From Bacillus sp. UNC41MFS5 (GTDB lineage: Bacteria; Bacillota; Bacilli; Bacillales_B; DSM-18226): a stretch of DNA of 64,000 nucleotides. The stretch spans positions 345,707 to 409,706 of the forward strand of contig NZ_KK366020.1 of assembly GCF_000686805.1 (NCBI RefSeq). Direction: 5' to 3'. Position 1 is the first letter of the stretch; every line of letters starts with the position of its first letter. Below, piece after piece: positions 55,489-63,915 of this stretch. A program made the translations under genes and the position numbers. The notes beneath the pieces are model-generated. The model worked only from the letters and a program-made list of their open reading frames with translations, was not told the origin of the DNA and did not search any database.

Positions 55489-56376
55489 ATGAATCATGTA
55501 AGAGTAACCAACAAAATTGGTGTGATTGTTGATAGTCTTCACTTGCCGCTACGGGAGGGATTAAAGGCAGCCAAAGAAATGGGAGCAGATGGAGTTCAAA
55601 TTTATGCTGTTGAAGGTGAAATGGCGCCGGAAAATTTAAGCTCCCCTTCACGTAACGATTTAAAAAGGTATATCGATTCATTAGGATTAGAAATCTCGGC
55701 ACTTTGTGGTGATTTAGGTGGTCATGGGTTCCAAGACCGCCAGCAAAATCGGGCGAAAATTGAAAAATCAAAACGGATTTTGGACCTTGCGGTAGAACTA
55801 GGGGCCAGTATCGTAACGACACATATCGGTATAATCCCTGAAGAAAAGGACAGTCCTATTTATGAAGCCATGCAAATGTCTTGTGAGGAACTGGGGGCTT
55901 ATGCCAAAAGTATGAATTCCTACTTTGCGATTGAAACAGGTCCGGAAACTGCTGGCAGATTAAAATCCTTTTTGGATAGCTTAACGACCAATGGAGTTTC
56001 CGTGAATTTTGACCCGGCCAATATGGTGATGGTGACGGGTGATGATCCCGTGGAGGGTGTGAAGCTTCTTAGAGATTATATCGTCCACACCCATGTGAAG
56101 GATGGGATCCGGTTACAATCAGTAGACCCTCGTGATGTATATGGGTCCCTTGGCTATGGAAGTGGTACGGATCATGAAAAAATATCCAAAATGGTTGCCT
56201 CCGGTGAGTATTTTAGAGAATTACCGCTAGGCAAGGGAGCGGTAGATTTTCCCCAGTACTTTGCGGCCTTACAAGAAATCCGATATAGTGGTTATTTAAC
56301 GATTGAGCGAGAAGTTAACACGAACCCAGTAAAAGATATCTCTGAGGCGATTGAATATATTAAAACATTCAAATAG
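55489..56376 (+). CDS. Sugar-phosphate isomerase/epimerase (second)
   Basis: 295 residues, xylose-isomerase-like barrel. KIGVIVDSLHLPLREGLKAA, IGIIPEEKDSPIYEAM, YFAIETGPETAG (metal ligand), VNFDPANMVM and HTHVKDGIRL are typical of the IolE/hydroxypyruvate-isomerase-like group. The start is three bases after the oxidoreductase stop. Only distantly similar to the isomerase at 53529, so the two probably catalyse different steps. Confidence 0.9.
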   Translation: MNHVRVTNKIGVIVDSLHLPLREGLKAAKEMGADGVQIYAVEGEMAPENLSSPSRNDLKRYIDSLGLEISALCGDLGGHGFQDRQQNRAKIEKSKRILDLAVELGASIVTTHIGIIPEEKDSPIYEAMQMSCEELGAYAKSMNSYFAIETGPETAGRLKSFLDSLTTNGVSVNFDPANMVMVTGDDPVEGVKLLRDYIVHTHVKDGIRLQSVDPRDVYGSLGYGSGTDHEKISKMVASGEYFRELPLGKGAVDFPQYFAALQEIRYSGYLTIEREVNTNPVKDISEAIEYIKTFK

Positions 56377-56404
56377 GAAGAAATGCACCTGCTAGCAAAT
56401 CTTA

Positions 56405-56439
56405 TGAGAGAATCTGATTCTCTCAGGGATGTTGTTTTT
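56405..56439 (+). terminator. Inverted repeat / weak terminator before the ROK gene
   Basis: TGAGAGAATC-T-GATTCTCTCA is a perfect 21-base palindrome followed a few bases later by GTTGTTTTT. It could end the catabolic operon; as a palindrome 95 bases before the ROK gene it could also be that repressor's operator. Confidence 0.55.
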
Positions 56440-56519
56440 GAAAAATGATGTTAGTTCTTTCTAAATAGTGAATTACCATGATTTTTTAAAGGAATTTTTC
56501 AGAAATGAGATGTAAATAA

Positions 56520-57674
56520 ATGGAAAAACAAGATCAACTCTTAATGAAAAAACAAAATAAAAATTTAGTCCTCGACATTGTCAAAAATCACTCTCCTATT
56601 TCAAGAATGGAAATTGCGAAAGTGACTGGAATGAGCCCAACTTCCATTACAAGGATTGTTAATGAATTACAATTACAAGGATTTGTGAGAGAAACGGAAT
56701 TAGTCACTTCAGGAGTAGGAAGAAAGGCAGCATTACTTGATGTATGTGGTGATGTTCTATATACAATCGGAGTTGAAATAGATACATTAATGATCAAAAT
56801 AGGCATCGTCAATTATGTCGGAGAAATTGTAGCATGGCAGAGTATACCTAGAGAAGTAACTGAAAGCTACTATGAAACACTGGAAAAAGTAAATAGGAAT
56901 GTGAAGGACTTGATTGATAAAAATCAGATCCCTACTGAAAGGATTATTGCTATTGGAGTAGGATTACCTGGATCCATAGATTATCAAAATGGAGTCGTTA
57001 CGGTTTCGGATCAATTAAAATGGAAGAACGTAAACCTGGCGGAAGACCTTCATCAACTTTCCCATTTAGCTGTCATTATTGATAATGAATTAAAAATGAA
57101 AATAGAGGCAGAGAATTTTAAGGGAATGGCAAAGGATTACCAAAATGCAGTTCTAGTTGGAATTGGATCAGGTATCGGTGCCGCTATCATTCTTAATGGA
57201 GAAATCTATCGAGGAGAATCCAATAATGCAGGGGAAATTGGTCATACGGTTATTAATCCGACTGGAAATGTCTGCAATTGCGGAAAAATCGGCTGCCTTG
57301 CAACCTATATATCCGAAGGGGCTCTTATCGCTGATAGCAGGAAAGTAAAGGAGATTGATTCAATCGATGAAGTATTCGATTCCTACCGCAATAGAGAATC
57401 GTGGGCCATCAATATTATGGATCGAACAACGACTTATATAGCTCTTGCAATTAGCAATATATTATGCCTGTACAATCCAGAGGTCATTATTCTAAGCGGA
57501 AATACCATCGAAAATCTTCCTGAAATAAAAGGACCCATTGAACAAAAATCTGAGTTATATATTTGGGAACCATTAAAAAAGAGAGTGAAAATTGTATATT
57601 CGCAATTAGGTGATCAAGGGGTTGTGCTTGGTGCAGCGATTCAGGCGCAAAATACCCTGTTGGATTTGGAGTAG
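56520..57674 (+). CDS. ROK-family transcriptional repressor
   Basis: 384 residues. N-terminal winged helix (NHSPISRMEIAKVTGMSPTS, ITRIVNELQLQGFV) and a C-terminal ROK sugar-kinase-like domain with GVGLPGSIDYQNGVV, GIGSGIGAAIILNGEIYRGE and the zinc motif NCGKIGC. Homologues (XylR, NagC) repress sugar operons until the sugar binds. Likely controls the preceding importer and enzyme genes. Ribosome binding site is weak. Confidence 0.93.
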   Translation: MEKQDQLLMKKQNKNLVLDIVKNHSPISRMEIAKVTGMSPTSITRIVNELQLQGFVRETELVTSGVGRKAALLDVCGDVLYTIGVEIDTLMIKIGIVNYVGEIVAWQSIPREVTESYYETLEKVNRNVKDLIDKNQIPTERIIAIGVGLPGSIDYQNGVVTVSDQLKWKNVNLAEDLHQLSHLAVIIDNELKMKIEAENFKGMAKDYQNAVLVGIGSGIGAAIILNGEIYRGESNNAGEIGHTVINPTGNVCNCGKIGCLATYISEGALIADSRKVKEIDSIDEVFDSYRNRESWAINIMDRTTTYIALAISNILCLYNPEVIILSGNTIENLPEIKGPIEQKSELYIWEPLKKRVKIVYSQLGDQGVVLGAAIQAQNTLLDLE

Positions 57675-57702
57675 CAATTTTTGCTAATGATAGGAGTATA
57701 AG

Positions 57703-58740
57703 ATGAATACGGATACGTTAGTGGAAGAAACGAGAGCTGGATTGCTTGAAAATGTTCATATCGGGATGATTAGTGGTGTAAATGATAAGCTGGAATCCAC
57801 TTACCATGTTGGGGATCAGGAGCATTACACGTTCTATCGGTCTGCAGCAAAGCCAATACAAGCTATTCCTGTATTTTTATCAAATGTTGTAACTAAATAC
57901 GGTTTAACGAGGGAAGAGGCTTCTCTGTTTACAGCTTCTCATAGGGGAGAAACCTATCATATTGCCGCTCTTGAATCCATGTTAAAAAAATTACCTGTCA
58001 ATGAAACCGAATTATTTTGTCCTTGTTCTTATCCTCTAAATGTGAAGCCAAGAGAGGAAATGATAAGAAAAAACAAGGAAAAAAGAAGGCTTTATCATAA
58101 CTGTTCTGGGAAACATATGGGTTTTATCACGGTTTGCCGTGAACTTGGATATCCAGTCGAAGGATACTGGGAAGTAGATCATCCACTCCAACAACAACTA
58201 TTGAATATTCTCGCGACATTATCTGAAGTACCCATTTCCGAGATAAAAATTGGAAGAGACGGTTGCGGAGTCCCTGTTTTTGCGATTCCATTAAAGAATA
58301 TGGCCATGACTTATCTAAAATTAGCCTGTCCAGATTTAATTAAGGACCCATTATTGCAAAAAGCAGTTACAGAAATGACTAGCATTATGAATGAGCATCC
58401 CATTATGATTGCTTCAGAGCAATTTATTTGTTCCGTATTGCTTCAGGATCAAAATATCGTGGCAAAAGGCGGCGCACAAGGGGTATATTGTTTTGGCTTG
58501 AGAAATGAAAGACTTGGATTTGCCTTAAAAGTGTTAAATGGTTCAGAAGATGTTTGGCCTACAATTGTAGCCGCTATTCTTGAACAAATTGGCTACAAAA
58601 ATAAAGAAACGATTACTAGTTTAAGAAATTTAAAACCATCCATTATTAAGAATGATGCAGGGGCTGAAGTTGGAAAGGTTAATGAGCGGTTTTTGCTTAT
58701 CGGAACTCATGAGAAACCTGTAAAAAAACAGGAGATTTGA
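57703..58740 (+). CDS. Asparaginase, type II (PF06089-like)
   Basis: 345 residues of the L-asparaginase II family, unrelated in sequence to the AnsA/AnsB type. Motifs: VEETRAGLLENVHIGMISGV, FYRSAAKPIQAIPVFLS, LFTASHRGETYH, LYHNCSGKHMGFITVCRELG, DGCGVPVFAIPLKNMA and KGGAQGVYCFGL. It hydrolyses asparagine or a related amide. Being last in a sugar-type catabolic cluster it may cleave the amide of an imported conjugate; that is inference. AGGAG precedes the ATG; a terminator follows. Confidence 0.9.
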   Translation: MNTDTLVEETRAGLLENVHIGMISGVNDKLESTYHVGDQEHYTFYRSAAKPIQAIPVFLSNVVTKYGLTREEASLFTASHRGETYHIAALESMLKKLPVNETELFCPCSYPLNVKPREEMIRKNKEKRRLYHNCSGKHMGFITVCRELGYPVEGYWEVDHPLQQQLLNILATLSEVPISEIKIGRDGCGVPVFAIPLKNMAMTYLKLACPDLIKDPLLQKAVTEMTSIMNEHPIMIASEQFICSVLLQDQNIVAKGGAQGVYCFGLRNERLGFALKVLNGSEDVWPTIVAAILEQIGYKNKETITSLRNLKPSIIKNDAGAEVGKVNERFLLIGTHEKPVKKQEI

Positions 58741-58870
58741 TAGGAGTTGGTGGTTCCGCAACTTAGTTGAGTATGCTAGGTGGGTGTTTATGCTAAAGGA
58801 AGTTTGTACATGATTCACATGTATTTAGAGTGGGAGATCTAGGAATGTTGCGAGTTGAGGCAACTATTAA

Positions 58871-58882
58871 TTAAACGTTTGT
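58871..58882. promoter_or_regulatory. Operator-like half-conserved palindrome 1
   Basis: TTAAACGTTTGT, imperfect version of the TCAAACGTTTGA element repeated at 59054 and 59221. Confidence 0.35.
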
Positions 58883-58931
58883 GTAGTTTCGAAAAGGCGG
58901 GGATTGAATAGAATAATGGAAGTTTGAGAGA

Positions 58932-58966
58932 AACCCATCTTATTTTGTAGAAAGATGGGTTATTTC
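58932..58966 (+). terminator. Intrinsic terminator after the asparaginase gene
   Basis: AACCCATCTT pairs with AAGATGGGTT across TATTTTGTAG-type loop sequence, followed by ATTTCC. T tract is short. It lies about 190 bases after the stop. Confidence 0.55.
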
Positions 58967-59053
58967 CTGCGGAATTTATAAATGCTCCTCGACATTCTTC
59001 GTGCTGACTTTACAGGGGGAATACTTAAAAATCAATACTTGTAACTATTTCAA

Positions 59054-59065
59054 TCAAACGTTTGA
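59054..59065. promoter_or_regulatory. Operator-like palindrome 2
   Basis: TCAAACGTTTGA, a perfect 12-base palindrome, flanked by ACTATT and AATAGT, a second inverted pair. Looks like a site for a LacI- or TetR-type dimer. Confidence 0.45.
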
Positions 59066-59220
59066 ATAGTATAGCCTATATGGTATTTAGTCGAAAGAGT
59101 GTCGGTTAGTGACGGTTGAGGTTAAAATGCTGTTTTTCTCCAGTTTTTTGTTCATCTTTCAACAATTTATTTATGGATAGGGAGGGACTAACCCAGATTT
59201 ATCAAGGGCTGCAATGATAT

Positions 59221-59238
59221 TAATCAAACGTTTGATTA
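59221..59238. promoter_or_regulatory. Operator-like palindrome 3
   Basis: TAATCAAACGTTTGATTA, a perfect 18-base palindrome, the best copy of the three. Together the copies span about 370 bases of a gene-free stretch. No regulator gene for them is visible nearby apart from the ROK gene at 56520. Confidence 0.5.
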
Positions 59239-59376
59239 GAAAGGAAACTTGTTGGGAATAAGCGAAGATTGTCACAGACCATGGGGAAGGTTCTGATGGT
59301 CGGAAGTAATTTCATTAATAAATCGATGGCTATTCAACAATCTGGCGGATTTCTATAACGCTAGTATTATTTGAGG

Positions 59377-59410
59377 AAGCGTTTCTTTAAAAAGGAGAAA
59401 CGCTTTACTT
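59377..59410 (+). terminator. Orphan terminator-like hairpin
   Basis: AAGCGTTTCT pairs with AGAAACGCTT. No gene lies between 58741 and here, so it may mark a deleted gene. The stretch 58967-59376 has no credible frame beyond the palindromes described. Confidence 0.4.
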
Positions 59411-59557
59411 ATGAAAAAATAATGAAGGGGATTAACTTTATATAAGAGAATTAATAGAACGAGGTAGTCGATTTATGACATTTGTGGCCGGAGTTTTACC
59501 ACTACTTTGATTTTCACTTGAATAAATCAGAAAAAATTTATTAGGAGTGTGGAGAGC

Positions 59558-60049
59558 GTGTTTCATGCAAAAGACGTCTTATTAGATCAGTTATTAGCTA
59601 ATGCTAATGATCCTAGCTGGTACCTTCCATTTTCTGACTCGGTCGAAAATTTGTCAGAGGAAGAAGCGTTTTGGAAGCCTAACGAAAATTGTAATAGTAT
59701 TGCTGAGATTGTGCAGCACTTACTTTATTGGAATGAAACATGGCAAATTAGGTACCAAAAATCACATGTTAATGCTGTACCTTCTATAGGTGATAATAAT
59801 AAAAGTTTTATAATTCCGGAAAATAAAAGTTTTGGTGACTTAAAAGAACGACTTTTAGAGGTGCTGTTACAATGGCAAGATTTATTAACGGAAGAAAAAG
59901 TTGAGAGTGAAGTAAATGGTCTCCCTGTACATGCGAAGTGGTGGGAGATACTTGGAAATGTATCAACTCATAACGCATATCACATTGGTCAAATCATCTT
60001 TATTCGAAAACTTCAAAATAGCTGGAAAGTGAATGTTGTCAAAGTGTAG
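59558..60049 (+). CDS. DinB-family four-helix protein
   Basis: About 163 residues. DinB-type metal-binding fold: the first histidine in EIVQHLLYWNETW and the pair in STHNAYHIGQIIFIRK near the C-terminus give the usual three-histidine site. Related to YfiT/BstA thiol-transferase or stress proteins; exact reaction unknown. GTG 59558 is chosen because AGGAG lies ten bases upstream; the GTG at 59549 is adjacent to it. A terminator follows. Confidence 0.85.
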   Translation: MFHAKDVLLDQLLANANDPSWYLPFSDSVENLSEEEAFWKPNENCNSIAEIVQHLLYWNETWQIRYQKSHVNAVPSIGDNNKSFIIPENKSFGDLKERLLEVLLQWQDLLTEEKVESEVNGLPVHAKWWEILGNVSTHNAYHIGQIIFIRKLQNSWKVNVVKV

Positions 60050-60091
60050 TCATTAAAATATGTAGTTAATATTCATTTATTCAATGAAAGG

Positions 60092-60127
60092 ACGCGATTC
60101 TTCAAAAAAGAATCGTGTTTTTGTTTA
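60092..60127 (+). terminator. Intrinsic terminator after the DinB gene
   Basis: ACGCGATTCTT pairs with AAGAATCGTGT, followed by TTTTGTTTATGG. Confidence 0.8.
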
Positions 60128-60143
60128 TGGTAAAGGATATTTA

Positions 60144-60188
60144 ATTCCGGTGCCTGTCACGACCCGATATTTGTCGAAGATTGATAGG
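60144..60188 (+). repeat. Dispersed repeat, family 1 (best copy)
   Basis: ATTCCGGTGCCTGTCACGAC followed by CCGATATTTGTCGAAGATTG and ATAGG. Serves as the reference for the family; no inverted ends are obvious. Confidence 0.85.
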
Positions 60189-60289
60189 CTGTTAGATACA
60201 AATAAAATGATAGAATGAAGTTGCAGCTGAATATTGTTGGGGTGGTTGGTTGTTACGCTTCTTTTCGTTTCGGAAAGGAGGTGATGATC

Positions 60290-60433
60290 ATGGAAACATT
60301 TCTTGAAATTCTACGAGAAGTTCTGAAGGGAGTTATGCGTGAATGGAGCGCTTATGCCTTTCGGAAAAACGTTCTAGAAAACAAGAAAACCACCCTACGC
60401 CGTCGCAAGCAAAAGGGTGGTTCTCAAAAATAA
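60290..60433 (+). CDS. 47-residue basic small protein
   Basis: Start ATG 60290 is eight bases after GGAGG within AAAGGAGGTGAT, a near-perfect Shine-Dalgarno. The product begins METFLEILREVLKGVMREWS, then AYAFRKNVLENKKTTLRRRK and QKGGSQK: an amphipathic helix followed by a very basic tail. A strong terminator 40 bases downstream makes a compact single-gene unit. I recall similar FRKNVLENKKT-type small proteins in Bacillaceae but know no function; a membrane-active or nucleic-acid-binding peptide is possible. Confidence 0.65.
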   Translation: METFLEILREVLKGVMREWSAYAFRKNVLENKKTTLRRRKQKGGSQK

Positions 60434-60474
60434 GCTACTATAACAACTATCACCCTGACGGTAAAGGTTGCAAG

Positions 60475-60505
60475 GAGAAGTGTTAGCAGCACTTCTCTTT
60501 TTTTA
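60475..60505 (+). terminator. Intrinsic terminator after the basic small protein
   Basis: GAGAAGTG-TTAGCAG-CACTTCTC followed by seven Ts. Confidence 0.88.
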
Positions 60506-60570
60506 TTGTATAACCATTATACATAAAAATATTCCTGCTGAGAAGGGAAAAAAATCAGCCCCCCACTGAA

Positions 60571-60612
60571 TTCTAGTGCACTGTCACGCCTCGAAATTTA
60601 CTGAAAAATAGG
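60571..60612 (+). repeat. Dispersed repeat, family 1 (divergent)
   Basis: ATTCTAGTGCACTGTCACGC followed by CTCGAAATTTACTGAAAAATAGG; same orientation as the others, located just outside module copy B. Confidence 0.65.
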
Positions 60613-60640
60613 TAAGGATTGTTCAAATGGACGAAGGGTT

Positions 60641-60931
60641 TCAGAAAAAAACCATGCTAGTTTTCCAGCATGGTCTTAATGTCTCCGGGTAGTATCCCTG
60701 AAACGCATCCATCATTTCACGCAAATCTTGGAGGGCTAGTTCTACACTTTTGTCTTTACCTTCATGAAATCCAGTTCCTTCTAAATCAGTGTGGTGAAGA
60801 TAGGAATTATATGCGAAGCTTTTGTAGCCTTCAGGAACGGTGAAAACTTCTACTGTATATGTCAAACTATTGTTTATATAGAATTTGATCTTTTCTAATT
60901 CATCGCTTATTACTTTAGTTACAACCCTCAT
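60641..60931 (-). CDS. Small module protein of unknown function (copy B)
   Basis: 96 residues starting MRVVTKVISDELEKIKFYIN. Mixed alpha/beta composition with VEVFTVPEGYKSFAYNSYLH, a conserved SVELALQDLREMMDAFQGYY helix and no membrane segment. Its copy A homologue (39070-39310) is frameshifted. Last gene of the module in reading direction, about 120 bases after XRE regulator 1. No family recognised. Confidence 0.75.
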   Translation of the reverse strand: MRVVTKVISDELEKIKFYINNSLTYTVEVFTVPEGYKSFAYNSYLHHTDLEGTGFHEGKDKSVELALQDLREMMDAFQGYYPETLRPCWKTSMVFF

Positions 60932-61051
60932 CCACTAATTCTCTCCTCCCTGAAGAAAATTGAAATCATAGAATCATAATCATAAGTTTTTGAATATTTA
61001 TTGAAGACCAGAGGACAATTCTTGTTTCCGTAATAGTCGACAATACCATTC

Positions 61052-61318
61052 TTAATTCTTGTATGGCTCTTCTTCAAAGATACGTGCAAAATCAATGGTT
61101 TTGCCAAGTTCCGCTACCAAGTCTTCAGCCTTCATACCTAATCCCCCAGCAAGTTTATTGATGGTCATTAAGGATGGACTCTTTTTGTTTGTTTCCAGAT
61201 CACTCATATATGATCGGTCTAATTTGCAGCAATAAGCAAATTCTTCTTGAAACATACCTGTTGCATTCCGTAATTGTTTTATTGGTTCTCCTATGTAAAT
61301 GGCCTTTTCTTTTTTCAA
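61052..61318 (-). CDS. XRE-family regulator 1 (module copy B)
   Basis: 88 residues from TTG 61318, with AAAAGGAG upstream at the right distance and the homologous codon used in copy A; an ATG at 61342 lies before that site. HTH: IKQLRNATGMFQEEFAYCCK, LDRSYMSDLETNKKSPS. The tail AELGKTIDFARIFEEEP is shared with copy A. Confidence 0.88.
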   Translation of the reverse strand: MKKEKAIYIGEPIKQLRNATGMFQEEFAYCCKLDRSYMSDLETNKKSPSLMTINKLAGGLGMKAEDLVAELGKTIDFARIFEEEPYKN

Positions 61319-61564
61319 GGAAATTCTCCTTTTTAAGACCATTACATAATTAGAAACAAAATCGCTCCACGGGCTATAGCCGATAAAAGCCCTCGAAACG
61401 GATATTTTTTTTTAAAAAGGTAAAACGGATGGAAATATTTAATACAGCGATATCAGTAAAGTATGTAGTTTAATGTGATACCCGTTACCAACACCGGCAT
61501 TCTTGTTGGTGCATATTGGCTAATAAGAGAGTTCTTTGCAAAGTACCCGACCTCTTATTATTCA

Positions 61565-61816
61565 TCATTTCTTCTTAGTTCTGATTAACCAACGGTTCTC
61601 AGGATGTTGTTCTATTTCCTTTAACATTTCAGAAGCTGTCATATCCAATCCGAGTGCAAGAGCAACAATAGTATCTAAGCTCGGGTTTTTCTGATTTCTT
61701 TCCAGCAGGCTGATATAGGACGGATGTCGATCGCTCCGGTCGGCCAACACCTCTTGAGAAAGTTTCTGTGCATTTCTTAATTTCTTTAGTACGATTCCAA
61801 AGCATAAATTTTCCAA
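61565..61816 (-). CDS. XRE-family regulator 2 (module copy B)
   Basis: 83 residues from TTG 61816, AAAGGGAG upstream. HTH: LKKLRNAQKLSQEVLADRSD, RHPSYISLLERNQKNPS, ALALGLDMTASEMLKEIEQH. Extends a few residues beyond copy A (tail ENRWLIRTKKK). Directly follows the ComK-like gene on the minus strand. Confidence 0.88.
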   Translation of the reverse strand: MENLCFGIVLKKLRNAQKLSQEVLADRSDRHPSYISLLERNQKNPSLDTIVALALGLDMTASEMLKEIEQHPENRWLIRTKKK

Positions 61817-61860
61817 AGAGTTACTCCCTTTCTACCAATCACTTGAATAGATTGTATTTT

Positions 61861-62499
61861 TTATTTTTGGTTATCCTCTTCTAAGTTAGCAAAATTATAT
61901 TTTCCTGTTTTCTCTTTGGTTAATTGATGCCCTTTTGGGGAATCGAGGTAGAAAAGAATCGGTCCAGGTTGGTTGCCTCTTTTCAAGGATATCTCCAACA
62001 ATTGCTTGGCTTTGTGAATCTTATTATTAAAAAAGGTTAATCTTGAATCAACGATAATGGAGTGACCGTTACTTAATTCGACCTCTGTCTGATTTCTTCC
62101 CCTCGCTCTTGTTCTAACAATATGATCGGGGTTGAACCAAATACAATCGACATTATTTGGTGATTTGTTTGGAAACAGGCAAATTCCCTGGTAAGGATTG
62201 ACGATAATTGGACATCTAGACCGCTCTCCAAGAATAAGTTTTGCACTTCCAAAGGCCCCTCTTAGGTCAAACCCTATGTAGGTTAAGGTGTCATCTAATA
62301 GTTGTAAGGGTGAGCGGCCCACCAGAAAAGACACACCTCCTGCCATGACTCGTGCACATAGCTTGCCATAACCATCATATTCTCCTGTTAGTAAGATCAT
62401 TTTCTTTTCAATAAAATAGTTCTTTTGAATAAAAATAGTCTTCCTCTCCTTTAAATCTAATGGATTTGAAAAAAGCTTACCTACTACAATAACTGTCAT
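61861..62499 (-). CDS. ComK-like transcription factor (module copy B)
   Basis: Homologue of copy A (40211-40843): I count 15 differences in a 90-residue core. ComK-like features: GEYDGYGKLCARVMAGGVSF, SPLQLLDDTLTYIGFDLRGA, CPIIVNPYQGICLFP, CIWFNPDHIV, TEVELSNGHSIIVDSRLTFF. The ATG at 62499 (212 residues) matches the copy A start but lacks a good ribosome binding site; a GTG at 62589 is also open. AAAGGAGAGG lies before ATT 62436, which would give 191 residues, close to ordinary ComK. Likely activates AT-box promoters; targets unknown. Confidence 0.75.
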   Translation of the reverse strand: MTVIVVGKLFSNPLDLKERKTIFIQKNYFIEKKMILLTGEYDGYGKLCARVMAGGVSFLVGRSPLQLLDDTLTYIGFDLRGAFGSAKLILGERSRCPIIVNPYQGICLFPNKSPNNVDCIWFNPDHIVRTRARGRNQTEVELSNGHSIIVDSRLTFFNNKIHKAKQLLEISLKRGNQPGPILFYLDSPKGHQLTKEKTGKYNFANLEEDNQK

Positions 62500-62791
62500 G
62501 TACTGCCCGTCGGAAAGGAAGACTGTGCGTTCATCTATATGTATGGAATATCCCTGACTACCTTGGCAGCGTGCGGGTAAATTGCTCACTTAGCATGTAA
62601 GATTCTTTTCTATATTTGCTTAATTGAGATTCATTGATGGGGTAGAAATCGTATTTGTCCCTCGTATTAATTAAATAATAAATAGGTATTTTATACCACG
62701 TACTATAGTATGTAGATTCTACAAAATTTGACTATTTTCGTGACAATTAAGTGACAGAGTGGACCATGAAGATCATGTGGCCGACCTAATT

Positions 62792-63640
62792 TTAATAACA
62801 ATCAGAATCGTCGCTGGGGCACACTCCCAAACCCAGACTAAACACCATTTCCGCATCAGATAAATCATACTTATCCGCAAGTACATCGTGAAAAAGTACG
62901 CAAAACTTATTCTCTGCAATTCCATAAAAATAGGCGAATGGATTTTTGATATTTCTGCTGAACTTTAACTTCCTTATGAGCTGCTTAAAGGATTGGATGG
63001 CAACATCTTGGATTTGATTTGAATCAAGTTCCCAACTGTAGCTGGCTGCAGCTAAATTCACCGTTCTCCAATACTCTTCGATGGTCTTTGGTTCAGGAAA
63101 AAAGCATTTTACTAGCTGGACAAAAGGTTGTGGAACTCGGTCGCTCACATAGGTATGATCTAATTCGGACGATTCTTCTTTACGTTCTTTTATCTTTTGA
63201 TCTTTTTCAGTTTTTAAAAGATTATTAGTTTCTTTAGGGTGGTTCAAGATTTCCTCTTTAGGTAGTTCATTTGAAGGAAAACGATTGATGATATATATGT
63301 TATTAGATTGCGAACCATTTTTTCTTTCTGTTTCATAAACTGTTAGAATTCCCAATTCTTTTGCCTTTAGAATCATTCGTTTAAAGGTAGAGCGCGAGAT
63401 TCCATTAAGGTGGTATTCTTCATGAATCGCTTTTAAGACCGTTCCAATTTTGGCATTACATACGCCAGGTATTTTTGCAGAAAAACGAACCAGCCGCTTA
63501 AATCCAACTAATTCTCCTTTTGAAAAATCATGCTTGTGGACCGCTAACCACTTCTCGATATGTATATTCAATTCCTTAAGTGACCTAAATTTTGAAAACT
63601 GCTCGAATCCTTCAATATTGCCTGATTTTAAACCCGCCAT
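62792..63640 (-). CDS. Winged-helix protein of the ComK/XRE module (copy B, intact)
   Basis: 282 residues. N-terminal domain with HDFSKGELVGFKRLVRFSAK and a winged helix (HLNGISRSTFKRMILKAKEL, GILTVYETE). A polar linker (about 125-165) leads to a second domain: DHTYVSDRVPQPFVQLVKCF, IQDVAIQSFKQLIRKLKF, NPFAYFYGIAENKFCVLFHD. The last motif resembles C-terminal parts of plasmid and phage replication or DnaD-like proteins, so it may be a DNA-binding replication-type protein repurposed as a regulator. Copy A is split and copy C is a fragment. Confidence 0.8.
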   Translation of the reverse strand: MAGLKSGNIEGFEQFSKFRSLKELNIHIEKWLAVHKHDFSKGELVGFKRLVRFSAKIPGVCNAKIGTVLKAIHEEYHLNGISRSTFKRMILKAKELGILTVYETERKNGSQSNNIYIINRFPSNELPKEEILNHPKETNNLLKTEKDQKIKERKEESSELDHTYVSDRVPQPFVQLVKCFFPEPKTIEEYWRTVNLAAASYSWELDSNQIQDVAIQSFKQLIRKLKFSRNIKNPFAYFYGIAENKFCVLFHDVLADKYDLSDAEMVFSLGLGVCPSDDSDCY

Positions 63641-63858
63641 TTCCTAACACCCTCTACCGCTTAATTTGTGCTTTCCAATCGTCAAATCAACAATTCCAGC
63701 ACCTTCACAATAGCGGTTTTGGCAGCCCGAATCGAACGACTAAAATTCACATTTGAAGCCGTTTTTGTAGTGAAACTGAAGGTGTTAATATGAGGAAGTT
63801 GCTTTTAACGGCAGTCCTATTAGTTAAAAGCGATAGTGAAATAAGTTAAATTATTATA
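63641..63858. other. Spacer between module copy B and the rRNA promoter
   Basis: The first ~130 bases are also present, degraded, upstream of the module fragment at 29941 (shared words such as AAAATTCACATTTG and AATCGAACGAC). No frame. The remainder is AT-rich DNA leading to the rRNA promoter. Confidence 0.5.
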
Positions 63859-63887
63859 TTGACATAATGATAGAGATTCGATATAAT
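63859..63887 (+). promoter_or_regulatory. rRNA operon promoter
   Basis: TTGACA (63859-63864), exactly 17 bases, TATAAT (63882-63887), both hexamers perfect. With the boxA-type leader 29 bases downstream this is the P2-like promoter of an rrn operon that starts beyond the window. Confidence 0.88.
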
Positions 63888-63915
63888 AACAAATGTCTCT
63901 TCTGACAAACAAGAT

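Noticed and set aside
62700..62760. ComK binding boxes (AAAA-N5-TTTT pairs) upstream of the ComK-like gene
   Set aside because: AT-rich words are present, but I found no pair with the required spacing in both module copies.
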